DNA of 64,000 nucleotides. Origin: Nocardioides cavernaquae (GTDB lineage Bacteria > Actinomycetota > Actinomycetes > Propionibacteriales > Nocardioidaceae). Positions 9,013-17,678 of this stretch are shown piece after piece. Location of the stretch: positions 1,364,001 through 1,428,000 of the forward strand of contig NZ_QYRP01000002.1 of assembly GCF_003600895.1 (NCBI RefSeq), in the 5' to 3' direction. The notes beneath the pieces were generated by a model. The model was not told the DNA's origin. It ran no database searches and saw only the letters and a list, made by a program, of their open reading frames with translations. The position numbers and the translations under genes are program-made. The first letter of the stretch is position 1. The number at the start of each line of letters is the position of its first letter.

Positions 9013-10709
9013 CCACCGGCATCTGGGAGTCGGACGACCCCGTCGACACCCGTCGTGCGCTGAGCGCATCCGGCCTGCTGGCGACGTTCAACGCAGCAGG
9101 CGTGCTCGAAGCCGCCGACGTCCACGTCGCCCGCCATGCCTGCGCCATCGCCGGCGAGCAGGACCCGCAGGCCGCGCTCGCTCTTGCGCTGACCGTCCGC
9201 GCGGTGCGCCACGGTTCGATCTGCCTCGCACTCGATGAGGTCGCCGGTGAGCTGGGGGTCGCCCCCGACCTGCCCTGGCCAGATCCCGCTTCGTGGCTGG
9301 AGTCGCTCAGCTCGAGCCCGCTCGTCACGCAGGGGGTCCTGGCCGTGGAGCACGGGCTGCTCTACCTCGAGCGCTACCGCCGCCAGGAGCAGCAGGTCGC
9401 CGACGACCTCGCCGCCCGCGCGGCGTACCCGGCGCCGGCGGTGGACCGCGCCGCTCTCGACGCGACCCTGGCCCGCCTCTACCCCGACACGAGGTACGCC
9501 GAGCAGCGGGATGCCTGCGCCGGCGCCGCCACCCGGTGGACCACGGTGCTGACGGGTGGCCCCGGCACCGGCAAGACGACCACCGTCAAGCACCTGCTCG
9601 AGGTGCTGGCGGAGCAGGTCGGCCCGGGCGCGCGCATTGCACTGAGTGCTCCCACGGGCAAGGCCGCCGCCCGGTTGCAGGAGCAGGTCGGTCTGCCGGC
9701 GATGACGCTGCACCGGTTGCTCGGCTTCCGCCGCGACAACCAGACCCGGTTCCGGCATGACCGCAGCAACCGGCTCCCGCACGACATCGTGGTGGTCGAC
9801 GAGACCTCGATGGTGTCGCTGACGATGATGGCCCGCCTGCTCGAAGCGGTCCGTCCCGACGCACGCCTGGTCCTCGTGGGTGACCCCGACCAGCTTGCTT
9901 CAGTGGAGGCGGGTGCTGTGCTCGGCGATCTGGTCAGGGGCTACCGCGGTCGCGATGACTCTCCGGTCGCGGAGCTGGAGACGGTGCGGCGCTACGGCAC
10001 CCACATCGGCGAGCTCGCGGCCGCACTCCGTGCCGGTGACGCAGATGCGGCGGTCGCAGTCCTGGGGGCTGGCCACGACGAGGTCCGCTGGCTGCAGGCG
10101 AGCGACGAGGCGATCCGCGAGGCGGCTCTCCCCGCGGCGCTCGCGGTCCACGAACGGGCCCTCGCCGGCGACAGCGCAGGAGCGCTCGCGGCGCTCGACC
10201 GGCACCGGTTGCTGTGCGCCCACCGCGACATGGTCAGCTACTGGAACCACCGCATCGAGCGGTGGCTCAGCGAGGCCACCGGTGACCCGCTCCGCGATCG
10301 CATGTACGCCGGCCGGCCGCTGCTGGTGACCCGCAACGACCTGGCGCTCGGCGTGCACAACGGCGACACCGGTGTCGTGGTCCTTGCCGGCAGCGGCAGC
10401 GCACGCGTGGTCCTCGCGGGCCCCGCCGGGCCGATCGACCTCGCCCCCAACCGGCTCGCCGACGTGGAGACGATGCACGCGCTGACGATCCACAAGAGCC
10501 AGGGAAGCCAGGCCGCGGAGGTCACGGTCGTCCTGCCGGACGAGGACTCGCGACTGCTGACGCGCGAGCTGCTCTACACCGCAGTCACGCGCGCGAGCGG
10601 CGTCGTACGTATCGTGGGGTCCGAAGATGCGCTACGCGCCGCAATCACCCGCCGAGCCCACCGGGCGAGCGGGCTTACCCGGCGACTCTCGGGATCGCTA
10701 ACCTACTGA
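9009..10709 (+). CDS. recD: Exodeoxyribonuclease V subunit alpha (RecD), 5'-3' helicase
   Basis: 566 residues; ATG 9009 overlaps the recB stop (ATGA). RecD is the fast SF1B helicase of RecBCD. Visible motifs: Walker A GGPGTGKTTTVKHLL (about residue 183), VVVDETSMVSL (about 261), GDPDQLASVEAGAVLGDL (about 290), and the C-terminal UvrD_C_2 block TIHKSQGSQAAEV (about 493) with LLYTAVTRA (about 520). An N-terminal domain with the alpha-subunit opening (HACAIAGEQDPQAALALALTVRAVRHG) is present. Third gene of the operon, giving a full RecBCD set. In the better studied actinobacteria (mycobacteria) AdnAB does most end resection and RecBCD serves single-strand annealing; whether that holds here cannot be seen. 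Confidence 0.93.
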   Translation: MTTGIWESDDPVDTRRALSASGLLATFNAAGVLEAADVHVARHACAIAGEQDPQAALALALTVRAVRHGSICLALDEVAGELGVAPDLPWPDPASWLESLSSSPLVTQGVLAVEHGLLYLERYRRQEQQVADDLAARAAYPAPAVDRAALDATLARLYPDTRYAEQRDACAGAATRWTTVLTGGPGTGKTTTVKHLLEVLAEQVGPGARIALSAPTGKAAARLQEQVGLPAMTLHRLLGFRRDNQTRFRHDRSNRLPHDIVVVDETSMVSLTMMARLLEAVRPDARLVLVGDPDQLASVEAGAVLGDLVRGYRGRDDSPVAELETVRRYGTHIGELAAALRAGDADAAVAVLGAGHDEVRWLQASDEAIREAALPAALAVHERALAGDSAGALAALDRHRLLCAHRDMVSYWNHRIERWLSEATGDPLRDRMYAGRPLLVTRNDLALGVHNGDTGVVVLAGSGSARVVLAGPAGPIDLAPNRLADVETMHALTIHKSQGSQAAEVTVVLPDEDSRLLTRELLYTAVTRASGVVRIVGSEDALRAAITRRAHRASGLTRRLSGSLTY

Positions 10710-10747
10710 CGGGTAATCGCTACCCGGAGCCTTCCAGGAGGACGACC

Positions 10748-11485
10748 ATGAGCACACCGCGCGCGTATGCCGCCACAGCATGTCTGGCCGTTGTTGCCCT
10801 GCTCGCCTCCGGATGTGGCAACGATCAGCCCGACAAGGCCGATACCGCCGAGCCCCAGAGCTCCTTCGCCCGTCAGACCGTCGCCGAGATCCGCAGTGCG
10901 ACCGCCACCGACATGGGCAGCATCGAGTCGTTCACGATCACCGGTGACGTCCCCGAGCAGGAGATGACGTTCACCGTCTCGCTCGACTCCGACGGCAACT
11001 GCGCCGGCGGCATCGAGGCCGGGGGCGGCAAGGGCAGTGTCGTCGAGGCTGCGAGTGGCTCGTTCGTCACCGGCGACGAGCTCTTCTGGAACGCCTTCGT
11101 CGGCCCGGAGAAGGCCGCTCAGATGATGGCTGTCGCCGAGGACGCCTGGGTGCGCACGCCCCGCGGGGCCGGCTACTTCCTGCCGCAGTGCGACTTCAAG
11201 GTGATCGTTCCGACGCTCACGACCGGTGACGCCAAGGCGGCCACCAAGGGCAAGGAGTCCGAGGTCGACGGCGAGTCCGCCGTGGCGATCACCTCCTCCG
11301 AGGGCGGTGTGACCAGCACCGCCTGGATCGCCACCGATGCCCCCCACCACCTGCTGAAACTGACCACGAAGGGCGGCAAGGACGCCGGCACCTTCACCCT
11401 GAGCGACTTCGACGAGCCCGTCGACGCATCGCTGCCTGCTGATGCCAAGGTCATCGACCTGGCCCCCACCCGAGAGGCGGAGTGA
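10748..11485 (+). CDS. Putative lipoprotein, LppX/LprG-like architecture
   Basis: 245 residues. Signal peptide (residues 1-22, ATACLAVVALLA) ends in lipobox LASGC. After Cys23 comes SSFARQTVAEIRSAT..MGSIESFTITGDV, then alternating short strands (MTFTVSLDSDGNCAGGI), SGSFVTGDELFWNAF and a C-terminal HHLLKLTTKGGKDAGTFTLSDFDEPVD. This order (T..MGSI.SFTI..V, GDELFW, HHLLKL, F.LSDFDEPV) is shared with the 19473 gene, so the two are paralogs. The pattern resembles LppX/LprAFG-type lipid-carrier lipoproteins; that is inference. Start set by AGGAGG 5 nt before ATG. A small hairpin GGGTA-ATCGC-TACCC lies upstream. Confidence 0.78.
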   Translation: MSTPRAYAATACLAVVALLASGCGNDQPDKADTAEPQSSFARQTVAEIRSATATDMGSIESFTITGDVPEQEMTFTVSLDSDGNCAGGIEAGGGKGSVVEAASGSFVTGDELFWNAFVGPEKAAQMMAVAEDAWVRTPRGAGYFLPQCDFKVIVPTLTTGDAKAATKGKESEVDGESAVAITSSEGGVTSTAWIATDAPHHLLKLTTKGGKDAGTFTLSDFDEPVDASLPADAKVIDLAPTREAE

Positions 11486-11486
11486 C

Positions 11487-12632
11487 ATGAAGCGCACGAT
11501 CTACAACGAGGACCACGAGGACTTCCGCAGCGCAGTGCGGACCTGGCTCGAGCGCTCCGTGATCCCCAACGGCGAGGACTACATCGCCGCGAAGGCACTG
11601 CCGCGCGAGTTCTGGATCGAGGCCGGCGCCCAGGGCTTCCTCGGCCTCGCGATCCCCGAGGAGTACGGCGGCGCCGGCGCCGACGACTTCCGCTTCAACG
11701 CCGTTCTGGCCGAGGAGCTGGCCAAGGTCAACGCCGCGCTCCCGACCTGCGTCGGCATCCACTCCGACATCACCGCGCCGTACCTCGTCGAGCTCGGCAC
11801 CGAGGAGCAGAAGCAGAAGTACCTGCCCAAGGTCGCCTCGGGTGAGTGCCTGCTCGCGATCGGCATGACCGAGCCCTCCGGCGGCTCCGACCTGGCCGCG
11901 CTGAAGACCACCGCGGTCCGCGACGGCGACGAGTGGGTCATCAACGGCTCGAAGACCTTCATCACCAACGGCTACTCCTGCGACCTGGTGATCACCGCCG
12001 TCCGCACCGCTCCGGAGCTCGGCCCCAAGGGCATCACGCTCTTCGCGATCCCGGCCGACGCCCCCGGCTTCAGCCGCGGCCGCAAGCTGGACAAGGTCGG
12101 CATGGAGGAGTCGGACACCGCTGAGCTCTTCTTCGAGAACGTCCGCCTCACCGACGCCGACATCGTGGGCGAGCTCAACAAGGGCTTCATCCACATGATG
12201 GTGAAGCTGGCCCAGGAGCGCATCGCGTGCGCGGTCGCCAACACGGCCCACGCCAAGCAGATCCTCGAGGAGACGATCAAGTACGCCCACGACCGCCAGG
12301 CCTTCGGCCAGTCGATCGGCAAGTTCCAGCACATCAAGTTCCTGCTGGCCGAGCTGGTCACCCAGATCGAGGTCTGCGAGACCTACATGGACAAGTGCGT
12401 CGACGCGCACACCCGTGGCGAGCTGACCGCGGTCGACGCGGCCAAGGCCAAGTGGTGGTCCTCGCAGGCGCAGTCCGAGGTCCTCGACCACTGCGTCCAG
12501 ATCCACGGCGGCTACGGCTTCATGAACGAGTACCGCGTGGCCCGCGCCTGGCGCGACGCCCGCGTCACGAAGATCTGGGCCGGTTCGAACGAGATCATGA
12601 AGGAGCTCATCGGCCGCGAGATCGGCTTCTGA
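11487..12632 (+). CDS. Acyl-CoA dehydrogenase
   Basis: 381 residues, the normal size for a single-domain acyl-CoA dehydrogenase (FAD-dependent alpha,beta-oxidation of an acyl-CoA). Seen: GLAIPEEYGGAGADDFRF, the FAD-binding IGMTEPSGGSDLAALKT and WVINGSKTFITNGYSCDLVI, ERIACAVANTAHAKQILEETIKYAHDRQAFGQSI, the C-terminal QIHGGYGFMNEYRVARAWRDARV and WAGSNEIMKELIGREIGF. At the place where medium- and short-chain enzymes carry the catalytic Glu (YEGTS) this protein has WAGSN; long-chain and isovaleryl-type members instead use a Glu on an earlier helix, so it likely belongs to that branch. ATG 11487 is preceded by GGAG and lies 1 nt after the lipoprotein stop, suggesting cotranscription. Confidence 0.9.
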   Translation: MKRTIYNEDHEDFRSAVRTWLERSVIPNGEDYIAAKALPREFWIEAGAQGFLGLAIPEEYGGAGADDFRFNAVLAEELAKVNAALPTCVGIHSDITAPYLVELGTEEQKQKYLPKVASGECLLAIGMTEPSGGSDLAALKTTAVRDGDEWVINGSKTFITNGYSCDLVITAVRTAPELGPKGITLFAIPADAPGFSRGRKLDKVGMEESDTAELFFENVRLTDADIVGELNKGFIHMMVKLAQERIACAVANTAHAKQILEETIKYAHDRQAFGQSIGKFQHIKFLLAELVTQIEVCETYMDKCVDAHTRGELTAVDAAKAKWWSSQAQSEVLDHCVQIHGGYGFMNEYRVARAWRDARVTKIWAGSNEIMKELIGREIGF

Positions 12633-12670
12633 TCAGCTAGCCGGTTGCGTGCCTCCGGGACACTGGAGGC

Positions 12671-13255
12671 ATGAGGCTTTTCGTCGGGGTGGTCCCGCCA
12701 CAGGATGTGGTGGACCACCTCGACGCGTTTCTGGACGTACGCCGCGAGGTCGCGGCCTTCCGCTGGTCGGCACCCGAGCAGTGGCACGTGACCCTGGCCT
12801 TCTCGGGCGATGCGCCGGAGCGGACGCTGGACGAGGTCTACGAGCGGCTCGAGCGCGCTGCCGGGCGGCGGTCGGCCTTCGATGTCCGGGTTGCGGGTGG
12901 CGGGGCCTTTCCCGATCCGGCGCGAGCGCGGGTGCTCTACGCGGGCGTCGCCGGAACGAATGGGGACGGGTCGGCCAACCGCGACGTCCACGAGCGGCTG
13001 GCACACCTGAGCACCGGCACTCGGGCGGCGCTGGCTCGAGCAGGAGCACCGGTCGACGGGCAGCGCTTTCGCCCCCACCTGACGGTGGCGCGGCTCGGCC
13101 ATCCCGAAGAGGTCAGCAACTGGGTGCGTCTGCTAGACGCCTATGCCGGCCCGGTATGGCGCGTGGACGAGATCTCGCTGATCGCGTCCCACCTCGGCGA
13201 GGGCCCCCGCGGCCGACCCCGCTACGAGGTCATGGAGACCTTCCCCCTGGGTTGA
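12671..13255 (+). CDS. thpR: RNA 2',3'-cyclic phosphodiesterase / 2'-5' RNA ligase
   Basis: 194 residues, the size of ThpR. Both HxTx motifs of the 2H phosphoesterase fold are present: HVTLAF at about residue 40 and HLTVARLGH at about 137, each preceded by the usual strand (RWSAPEQWHVTL; VDGQRFRPHLTV). Such enzymes open 2',3'-cyclic phosphates on RNA and can reversibly ligate 2'-5' ends; the in vivo role in bacteria is unclear. A -10-like GACACT (12659-12664) lies 6 nt before the ATG and no proper Shine-Dalgarno is spaced correctly, so a leaderless transcript is likely. Confidence 0.88.
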   Translation: MRLFVGVVPPQDVVDHLDAFLDVRREVAAFRWSAPEQWHVTLAFSGDAPERTLDEVYERLERAAGRRSAFDVRVAGGGAFPDPARARVLYAGVAGTNGDGSANRDVHERLAHLSTGTRAALARAGAPVDGQRFRPHLTVARLGHPEEVSNWVRLLDAYAGPVWRVDEISLIASHLGEGPRGRPRYEVMETFPLG

Positions 13256-13292
13256 TGGACTGACCAACACACCTGTGCCGATTCCGGGAGTC

Positions 13293-15185
13293 CTACGACA
13301 CCGGCTCGTACGACGCGAAGGTGCGGGTAAAGGTGCCGACGCCATGCGTTGCTGCCCGCAGGTCGATCGCGTAGCGGACCAGCGACCGGTGCGGGACCAG
13401 CGCCTTCGCGAGGGTTCTCCCGCCCGGCCCGCCGGCGCCGACCTGCTCGCTGCCCAGCAGGCGCCCGTGGCGCGCGGAGAGATCGCTCATCACCTCGCCG
13501 ACGACGTCATCGGGGATCAGGACCGACACCTCGTCGTACGGCTCGAGGTCGATCAGCTCGGTGGCCTCAGCCGCCTCGCGCAGAGCGAGCGCACCTGCGC
13601 TCTGGAAGGCCATGTCGGAGCTGTCGACGCTGTGGGACTTGCCGTCGACGAGGGTGACCCGGAGGTCGACCAGCGGGCGCCCGTCGCTGATGCCGCGGGC
13701 CATCTGGGCGACGACGCCCTTCTCGATCGAGGCGACGTACTGGCGCGGGACCGCGCCACCGACGACACGATCGACGAACTCGAACCCGGAACCGCGCGGC
13801 AGGGGCTCGACCTCCAGGTCGCAGATCGCGAACTGCCCGTGCCCGCCGGACTGCTTCACGTGGCGGCCGTGTCCCTTGGCGGGTCCGGCGAAGGTGGAGC
13901 GCAGCGGGATCACCAGGTCCACCTGCGAAACGCTCACTCCGTAACGGTCGCGCAGGCGTCCGAGCGCCACCTCCGCGTGGGCCTCGCCGAGCACCCACAG
14001 GACCACCTGGTGGGTCTCGGCGTTGCGCTCGATCCGCAGCGACGGGTCCTCGGCAGCCAACCGGGCAAGCGCTCCGGAGAGGTGGTCGTCGTCGGACTGC
14101 GTGTCGGCCTCGATCGCGATCGGCAGCTGGGGGTCGGGCAGCTCCCACGGGCGGAGCAGGCGCGGTGACTCGGGGTCGGAGAGTGTGTCACCTGTTTCCG
14201 CGTGGCCCAGCTTCCCCAGGGAGCCGATGTCCCCGGCGATCAGGCGGGGCGTGAGCATCGTGGGCCGGTCGTCCTCGTCGTGGTCCTCGTGCCCGGACCC
14301 GTCGCCGAAGAACGCGGAGAAGTGCCCGGACACGTGCACCGGGTGGTCGGGCTGGAGGGTGCCGGAGAAGACGCGCACGATGCTGACCCGGCCGAGGTAG
14401 TTGTCGCTGGTGGTCTTGACCACCTCCGCCACGAGCGGGCCGGACGGGTCACACGTCAACGCCTCCGCCCGCCCACCAGCTGGCGTGAACACCTCGGGCG
14501 ACGGGTGCTCGTGTGGTGACGGGAAGCCGCGCACGACCAGGTCGAGGAGGTCGGAGAGCCCTTCGCCGGTCGCTGCGCACGCCGGCACCACCGGATGGAA
14601 GGTGCCCCGTGCCATGGCCCGCTCGAGGTCCGCCATCAGCTGCGTCTCCTCGACGGGCTCCCCGGCCAGGTAACGCTCCATCAGCCCTTCATCCTCGGAC
14701 TCCTCGATCACCGCCTCGATGAGGGCATCGGTCCGTTGGAGGACCGGCATCACCCGCTCGCCGTACGCCGCCTGAGCAGCCGCCAGGACGCCGTCGTAGT
14801 CAGCCCGGGCGTGGTCGAGCTTGGTCACGACGATCGCGCGGGGCGTCTGCGAGCACTCGCGCCACAGCTGCCGGGCCGCCTCGTCGATCGCGCCGTTGGC
14901 AGGCAGCACGAACAGGACCGCATCAACCGCCCGCAGTGCGGCGCGCACCTCGCCGGCGAAGTCGGCGTACCCGGGTGTGTCGACGAGGTTGACCTTGGTG
15001 CCGTCGTGGAGCAGCGGCGAGACGGCGAGGGAGACCGAGCGCTCCTGGGCAAGTGGGTCGTGCCCGCCGAGCAGCGCGGCGACGAGTGCGGACTTGCCGG
15101 ATCCGGTCGGGCCGACGAGGGCCACGTTGCGGATCAGGTCCGGCGTGGCCACGTCTACGGTGTTTCCTGGGCGTCCGTTCGCCAT
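13293..15185 (-). CDS. EF-G-like GTPase (EF-G2 type)
   Basis: 630 residues from ATG 15185; an upstream TTG at 15197 is a poorer choice. Translation-factor GTPase followed by EF-G domains II-V. G1 is ALVGPTGSGKSALV, G3 VDTPGYADFAGEV, G4 TKLDHARAD. Later blocks: GRVSIVRVFSGTLQPD (domain II), RIERNAETHQVVLWVLGEAHAEV (III), the GHGRHVKQSGGHGQFAICDLEVEPL stretch (IV), and YDEVSVLIPDDVVGEVMSDLSARHGRLLG (V). It is shorter than canonical EF-G (about 700), and the switch I sequence is RSVSLA where EF-G has RGITI, so the nucleotide-sensing Thr is Ser. Actinobacteria often carry such a second EF-G of unknown role. An AGGAG lies 12 nt upstream of ATG, rather far. Confidence 0.87.
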   Translation of the reverse strand: MANGRPGNTVDVATPDLIRNVALVGPTGSGKSALVAALLGGHDPLAQERSVSLAVSPLLHDGTKVNLVDTPGYADFAGEVRAALRAVDAVLFVLPANGAIDEAARQLWRECSQTPRAIVVTKLDHARADYDGVLAAAQAAYGERVMPVLQRTDALIEAVIEESEDEGLMERYLAGEPVEETQLMADLERAMARGTFHPVVPACAATGEGLSDLLDLVVRGFPSPHEHPSPEVFTPAGGRAEALTCDPSGPLVAEVVKTTSDNYLGRVSIVRVFSGTLQPDHPVHVSGHFSAFFGDGSGHEDHDEDDRPTMLTPRLIAGDIGSLGKLGHAETGDTLSDPESPRLLRPWELPDPQLPIAIEADTQSDDDHLSGALARLAAEDPSLRIERNAETHQVVLWVLGEAHAEVALGRLRDRYGVSVSQVDLVIPLRSTFAGPAKGHGRHVKQSGGHGQFAICDLEVEPLPRGSGFEFVDRVVGGAVPRQYVASIEKGVVAQMARGISDGRPLVDLRVTLVDGKSHSVDSSDMAFQSAGALALREAAEATELIDLEPYDEVSVLIPDDVVGEVMSDLSARHGRLLGSEQVGAGGPGGRTLAKALVPHRSLVRYAIDLRAATHGVGTFTRTFASYEPVS

Positions 15186-15247
15186 GGATCCAGACAACTC
15201 CTGTGGTGTCGGGTGCGCAAGACCCCACCGGTCGGCAGGATGGGGCC

Positions 15248-15874
15248 ATGAAGCTTGCGGTGCTGGGCACAGGCATGGTCGGTACGACGCTGGGTGCCGC
15301 GTTCGCGGCGGCGGGTCACGAGGTCACCCTCGGCACGCGCGACCCCGAGGCAACCGCAGCGCGAGGGGCGATCACCCTGCCGCTGGCCACCTTCGCGGGC
15401 GCCGCAGCGGGCGCAGCGGTCGTGGTCCTGGCCGTCGGCGGAGGGGTCGCCGAATCGGTCCTCGCCGCCGCCGGAGACCTGACCGGCAAGGTCATCCTCG
15501 ACGTGACCAACCCGCTCGACTTCTCCAACGGGTTCCCGCCGAGCCTGACCGTCAAGGACACCGACTCGCTGGCCGAGGTGCTGCAGCGCGCTCATCCGGA
15601 GGCGCAGGTCGTGAAGTCGCTCAACACCGTCAACGCCAGCCTGATGGTCAACCCTTCGGGGCTCGGGGACGGCGACACGACGATTTTCCTGGCTGGCGAC
15701 GAGGCGGCCGCGCGCGACGTCGTACGCGGGCTCCTCGACGACCTCGGCTGGAGCGACATCGTGGAGTTCGAGGCGCTGGAGGCGGCTCGCGGGCTGGAGA
15801 TGTGGCTGCCGTTGTGGGTGCGGCTCATGCAGAACTTCGGCACGGCACAGTTCAACCTGAAGCTCGTCCGCTGA
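15248..15874 (+). CDS. NADPH-dependent F420 reductase-like dinucleotide-binding protein
   Basis: 208 residues. N-terminal Rossmann fold with LGTGMVGTTLGAAFAAAGHEVTLGTRD: GxGxxG followed by a TRD end to strand 2, the NADP-preferring form seen in the F420H2:NADP oxidoreductase / NADP_oxidored family. Later elements typical of the family: ILDVTNPLDFSNGFPPSL, VVKSLNTVNASLMVNP, FLAGDEAAARDVVRGLLDDLGW, and a C-terminal helix with LEMWLPLWVRLMQNFGTAQFNLKLVR. Whether F420 or another substrate is used is not visible. Divergent from the EF-G-like gene; a weak -10 (CAGGAT, 15236-15241) is 6 nt before ATG. Confidence 0.82.
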   Translation: MKLAVLGTGMVGTTLGAAFAAAGHEVTLGTRDPEATAARGAITLPLATFAGAAAGAAVVVLAVGGGVAESVLAAAGDLTGKVILDVTNPLDFSNGFPPSLTVKDTDSLAEVLQRAHPEAQVVKSLNTVNASLMVNPSGLGDGDTTIFLAGDEAAARDVVRGLLDDLGWSDIVEFEALEAARGLEMWLPLWVRLMQNFGTAQFNLKLVR

Positions 15875-15925
15875 CCGCCCCCTGTTTCGCGGGCCGAGCG
15901 GCAATGCCCGCGAAACAGGGGGCGG
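15875..15925. repeat. Perfect 20-bp inverted repeat (terminator or regulatory hairpin)
   Basis: The left arm (15875-15894) starts CCGCCCCCTG and the right arm (15906-15925) ends CAGGGGGCGG; all 20 positions pair, with an 11-nt loop. It starts directly after the stop of the dinucleotide-binding protein and ends 1 nt before the -10 box of the ACT-protein gene. It could act as a terminator, although no T-run follows, or as an operator or dispersed palindrome. Confidence 0.8.
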
Positions 15926-15926
15926 C

Positions 15927-15932
15927 TAGGGT
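15927..15932 (+). promoter_or_regulatory. -10 hexamer TAGGGT, leaderless promoter for the ACT-protein gene
   Basis: TAGGGT lies 6 nt before the ATG at 15939, immediately after the large inverted repeat. No Shine-Dalgarno. Confidence 0.55.
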
Positions 15933-15938
15933 CATGGC

Positions 15939-16559
15939 ATGCCGTTCCTACTCCGCGTCGAGTTGCCCGACATCCCCGGTTCGCTGGGCAGGGTCGCGTC
16001 GGCGATCGGTGAGGCCGGCGGTGACATCGAGGCCATCGAGATCGTCGAGCACCGTGCCGACGGCACCGCAGTCGACGATGTGCTGCTCGAAACAGCGCCC
16101 ACGACCATGCCCGACTCGATCGTCTCGGCGTGCAACGCCCTCGACGGGGTGCGGGTCATCTGGATCTCGCGCTACGCCGCCGGCGGCAACCTGTTCCTCG
16201 ACCTCGAGGCCGTTGAGGAGCTCACGGCCAACCCGGCCGAAGCTCTCGACCGGTTGATCGATCTGCTCCCCGCCACGTTCCGTGCGGACTGGGGTGTGCG
16301 CCTGCGTCGCAACGCCGACGGCTCGACGGCGGTCCTGCACGGCACGGCTGCCGCTCCGGAGAACGTCGACTGGCACGAGATCACCCGCGCCAGCCACGTC
16401 CCGTCGCTCGACGAGAACAACGTGCTCGCAGCGGTTCCGCTGATCGACGGCGAGCTCGTGGTCATCGGGCGCCGCGGTGGGCCCGACATCCTCGACTCCG
16501 AGCTGGCCCGCCTGGGTCACCTGACCGCCCTTGCGGTCTCGATCAGCCGCGCTGGCTGA
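15939..16559 (+). CDS. ACT-domain protein, amino-acid-binding type
   Basis: 206 residues. The N-terminal 75 residues are an ACT domain: LLRVELPDIPGSLGRVASAIGEAGGDIEAIEIVE, with the DxPG turn and the loop that binds small ligands in this fold. The C-terminal half (AADWGVRLRR..GELVVIGRRGGPDILDSELARLGHLTALAV) has no catalytic motif I recognise. Similar actinobacterial proteins are usually called amino acid-binding ACT proteins; they may sense an amino acid. The start is set by the -10 box 6 nt upstream. The stop is 1 nt from the stop of the convergent 16561 gene. Confidence 0.75.
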   Translation: MPFLLRVELPDIPGSLGRVASAIGEAGGDIEAIEIVEHRADGTAVDDVLLETAPTTMPDSIVSACNALDGVRVIWISRYAAGGNLFLDLEAVEELTANPAEALDRLIDLLPATFRADWGVRLRRNADGSTAVLHGTAAAPENVDWHEITRASHVPSLDENNVLAAVPLIDGELVVIGRRGGPDILDSELARLGHLTALAVSISRAG

Positions 16560-16560
16560 C

Positions 16561-17568
16561 TCAGCCGAGCAGGGCCTTGACGGCCGGCGACGAGTAGAAC
16601 GGCGCGAGGCGCGCGCGCACGACCGGCTCCAGCTGCCCGTCGGCGTGGACCGCACGCAGCGCGGTCGAGGCGAAGGACTGCGCGTCGGCCACGAGGTCAT
16701 CGCGGGTGATCGCCAGCTCCTCGAGCAGGATCGTCAGCGGGTACTCCGCGTAGACGGTGAAGAAGCCGTCGATGAGCGCATCGACGAGCACTGCCACCGG
16801 CTCGGTCGGCGCGGCCGAGGCCGCGGCCGCCTGGAGCACGCCGGCGAAGCGCAGCACATCGGCCTCGTCCACGAACGTGTGCGGGGGAGGCAACGGCCGG
16901 TCGGCGTGGAGGTCCCAGACCTCCATCACCGCGGCCTGGGTGGCCGGGTCGGCGAGGGTCTCCAGGATCACCTTGTTGAGCCGCTTGACCGCGAAGGTCG
17001 TGCCGCGTCCTGCGGTGGCGCCGATCAAGCCCTCGAACTGCTTGTCGGCCGCGCCCTTCACCTTCGACGCGGCACTGGTGCCGAACGAGACCAGCGAGCC
17101 CATGCCCGGGATCTTGTCCGCCACGGCCTTGTTGGCTGCCAGCACCTCGCCGACCAGTCGGGACACGAAGCGCGAAGCGGCGGCGGCCACCAGGGGGCTC
17201 TCGGCCAGCTCGTCGAGCGTGCGGTGGGCCAGGCGTGAGGCGCCGAGGACCTCGTTGACGATCGCCTCGACGTGCTCGCGGGCGATCGCCTCGCTCGGAA
17301 CGAAGGGCGTCTCCGGCCCGGCATGGACGATCTGTGCCGCGCGGCGTACGACGTTGTCGGCGGTGGTCGAGCCCGGCACGGTCGCGAAGAGCCGGCGTGC
17401 GACACGCTTGACCTCGTCCGGGGCGACGAGCTGGTCCAGGCGGAGGCCGCCGGTCGCGGCGAGCACCTCGTCGACGTCCTTGGCGACCTGCTCCTCCAGC
17501 CCGGATCCGGTGAGCAGGTCCACGGCCCAGGCGACCTGGGCATCCAGCAACTGCTCCGCGAGCGTCAT
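16561..17568 (-). CDS. Conserved hypothetical protein, helical
   Basis: 335 residues; not recognised. It is Ala/Leu/Val-rich and predicted mostly alpha-helical: MTLAEQLLDAQVAWAVDLLTGSGLEEQVAKDVDEVLAA, then LDQLVAPDEVKRVARRLFATVPGS and VEAIVNEVLGASRLAHRTLDELAESPLVAAAASRFVSRLVGEVL. A small-residue stretch GMGSLVSFGTSAASKVKGAADKQFEGLIGATAGRG lies in the middle. No signal peptide or sure membrane helix. Start at 17568 is fixed by TACGCT 6 nt upstream; the frame itself is open further upstream. Confidence 0.7.
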   Translation of the reverse strand: MTLAEQLLDAQVAWAVDLLTGSGLEEQVAKDVDEVLAATGGLRLDQLVAPDEVKRVARRLFATVPGSTTADNVVRRAAQIVHAGPETPFVPSEAIAREHVEAIVNEVLGASRLAHRTLDELAESPLVAAAASRFVSRLVGEVLAANKAVADKIPGMGSLVSFGTSAASKVKGAADKQFEGLIGATAGRGTTFAVKRLNKVILETLADPATQAAVMEVWDLHADRPLPPPHTFVDEADVLRFAGVLQAAAASAAPTEPVAVLVDALIDGFFTVYAEYPLTILLEELAITRDDLVADAQSFASTALRAVHADGQLEPVVRARLAPFYSSPAVKALLG

Positions 17569-17574
17569 GTGTCG

Positions 17575-17580
17575 AGCGTA
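17575..17580 (-). promoter_or_regulatory. -10 hexamer TACGCT, leaderless promoter for the 16561 gene
   Basis: On the minus strand TACGCT lies 6 nt before the ATG at 17568. Confidence 0.5.
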
Positions 17581-17678
17581 CGTGGCGCTCAGGGACGGAT
17601 CAGGGGCAGGTCCGGGGTCATGCCTGAGTCGCGGCGCGGACCGGTCGAGCACACTGGAAGCACCGATGAGGAGAGAAC

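Noticed and set aside
7069..9069. 666-codon open frame on the minus strand opposite recB
   Set aside because: Antisense shadow of RecB with intact helicase and nuclease motifs; no ribosome binding site or domain.
10676..10700. Candidate -35/-10 pair before the 10748 lipoprotein gene (TTACCC and TAACCT)
   Set aside because: The hexamers match poorly and lie inside the recD coding end; kept out for lack of support.
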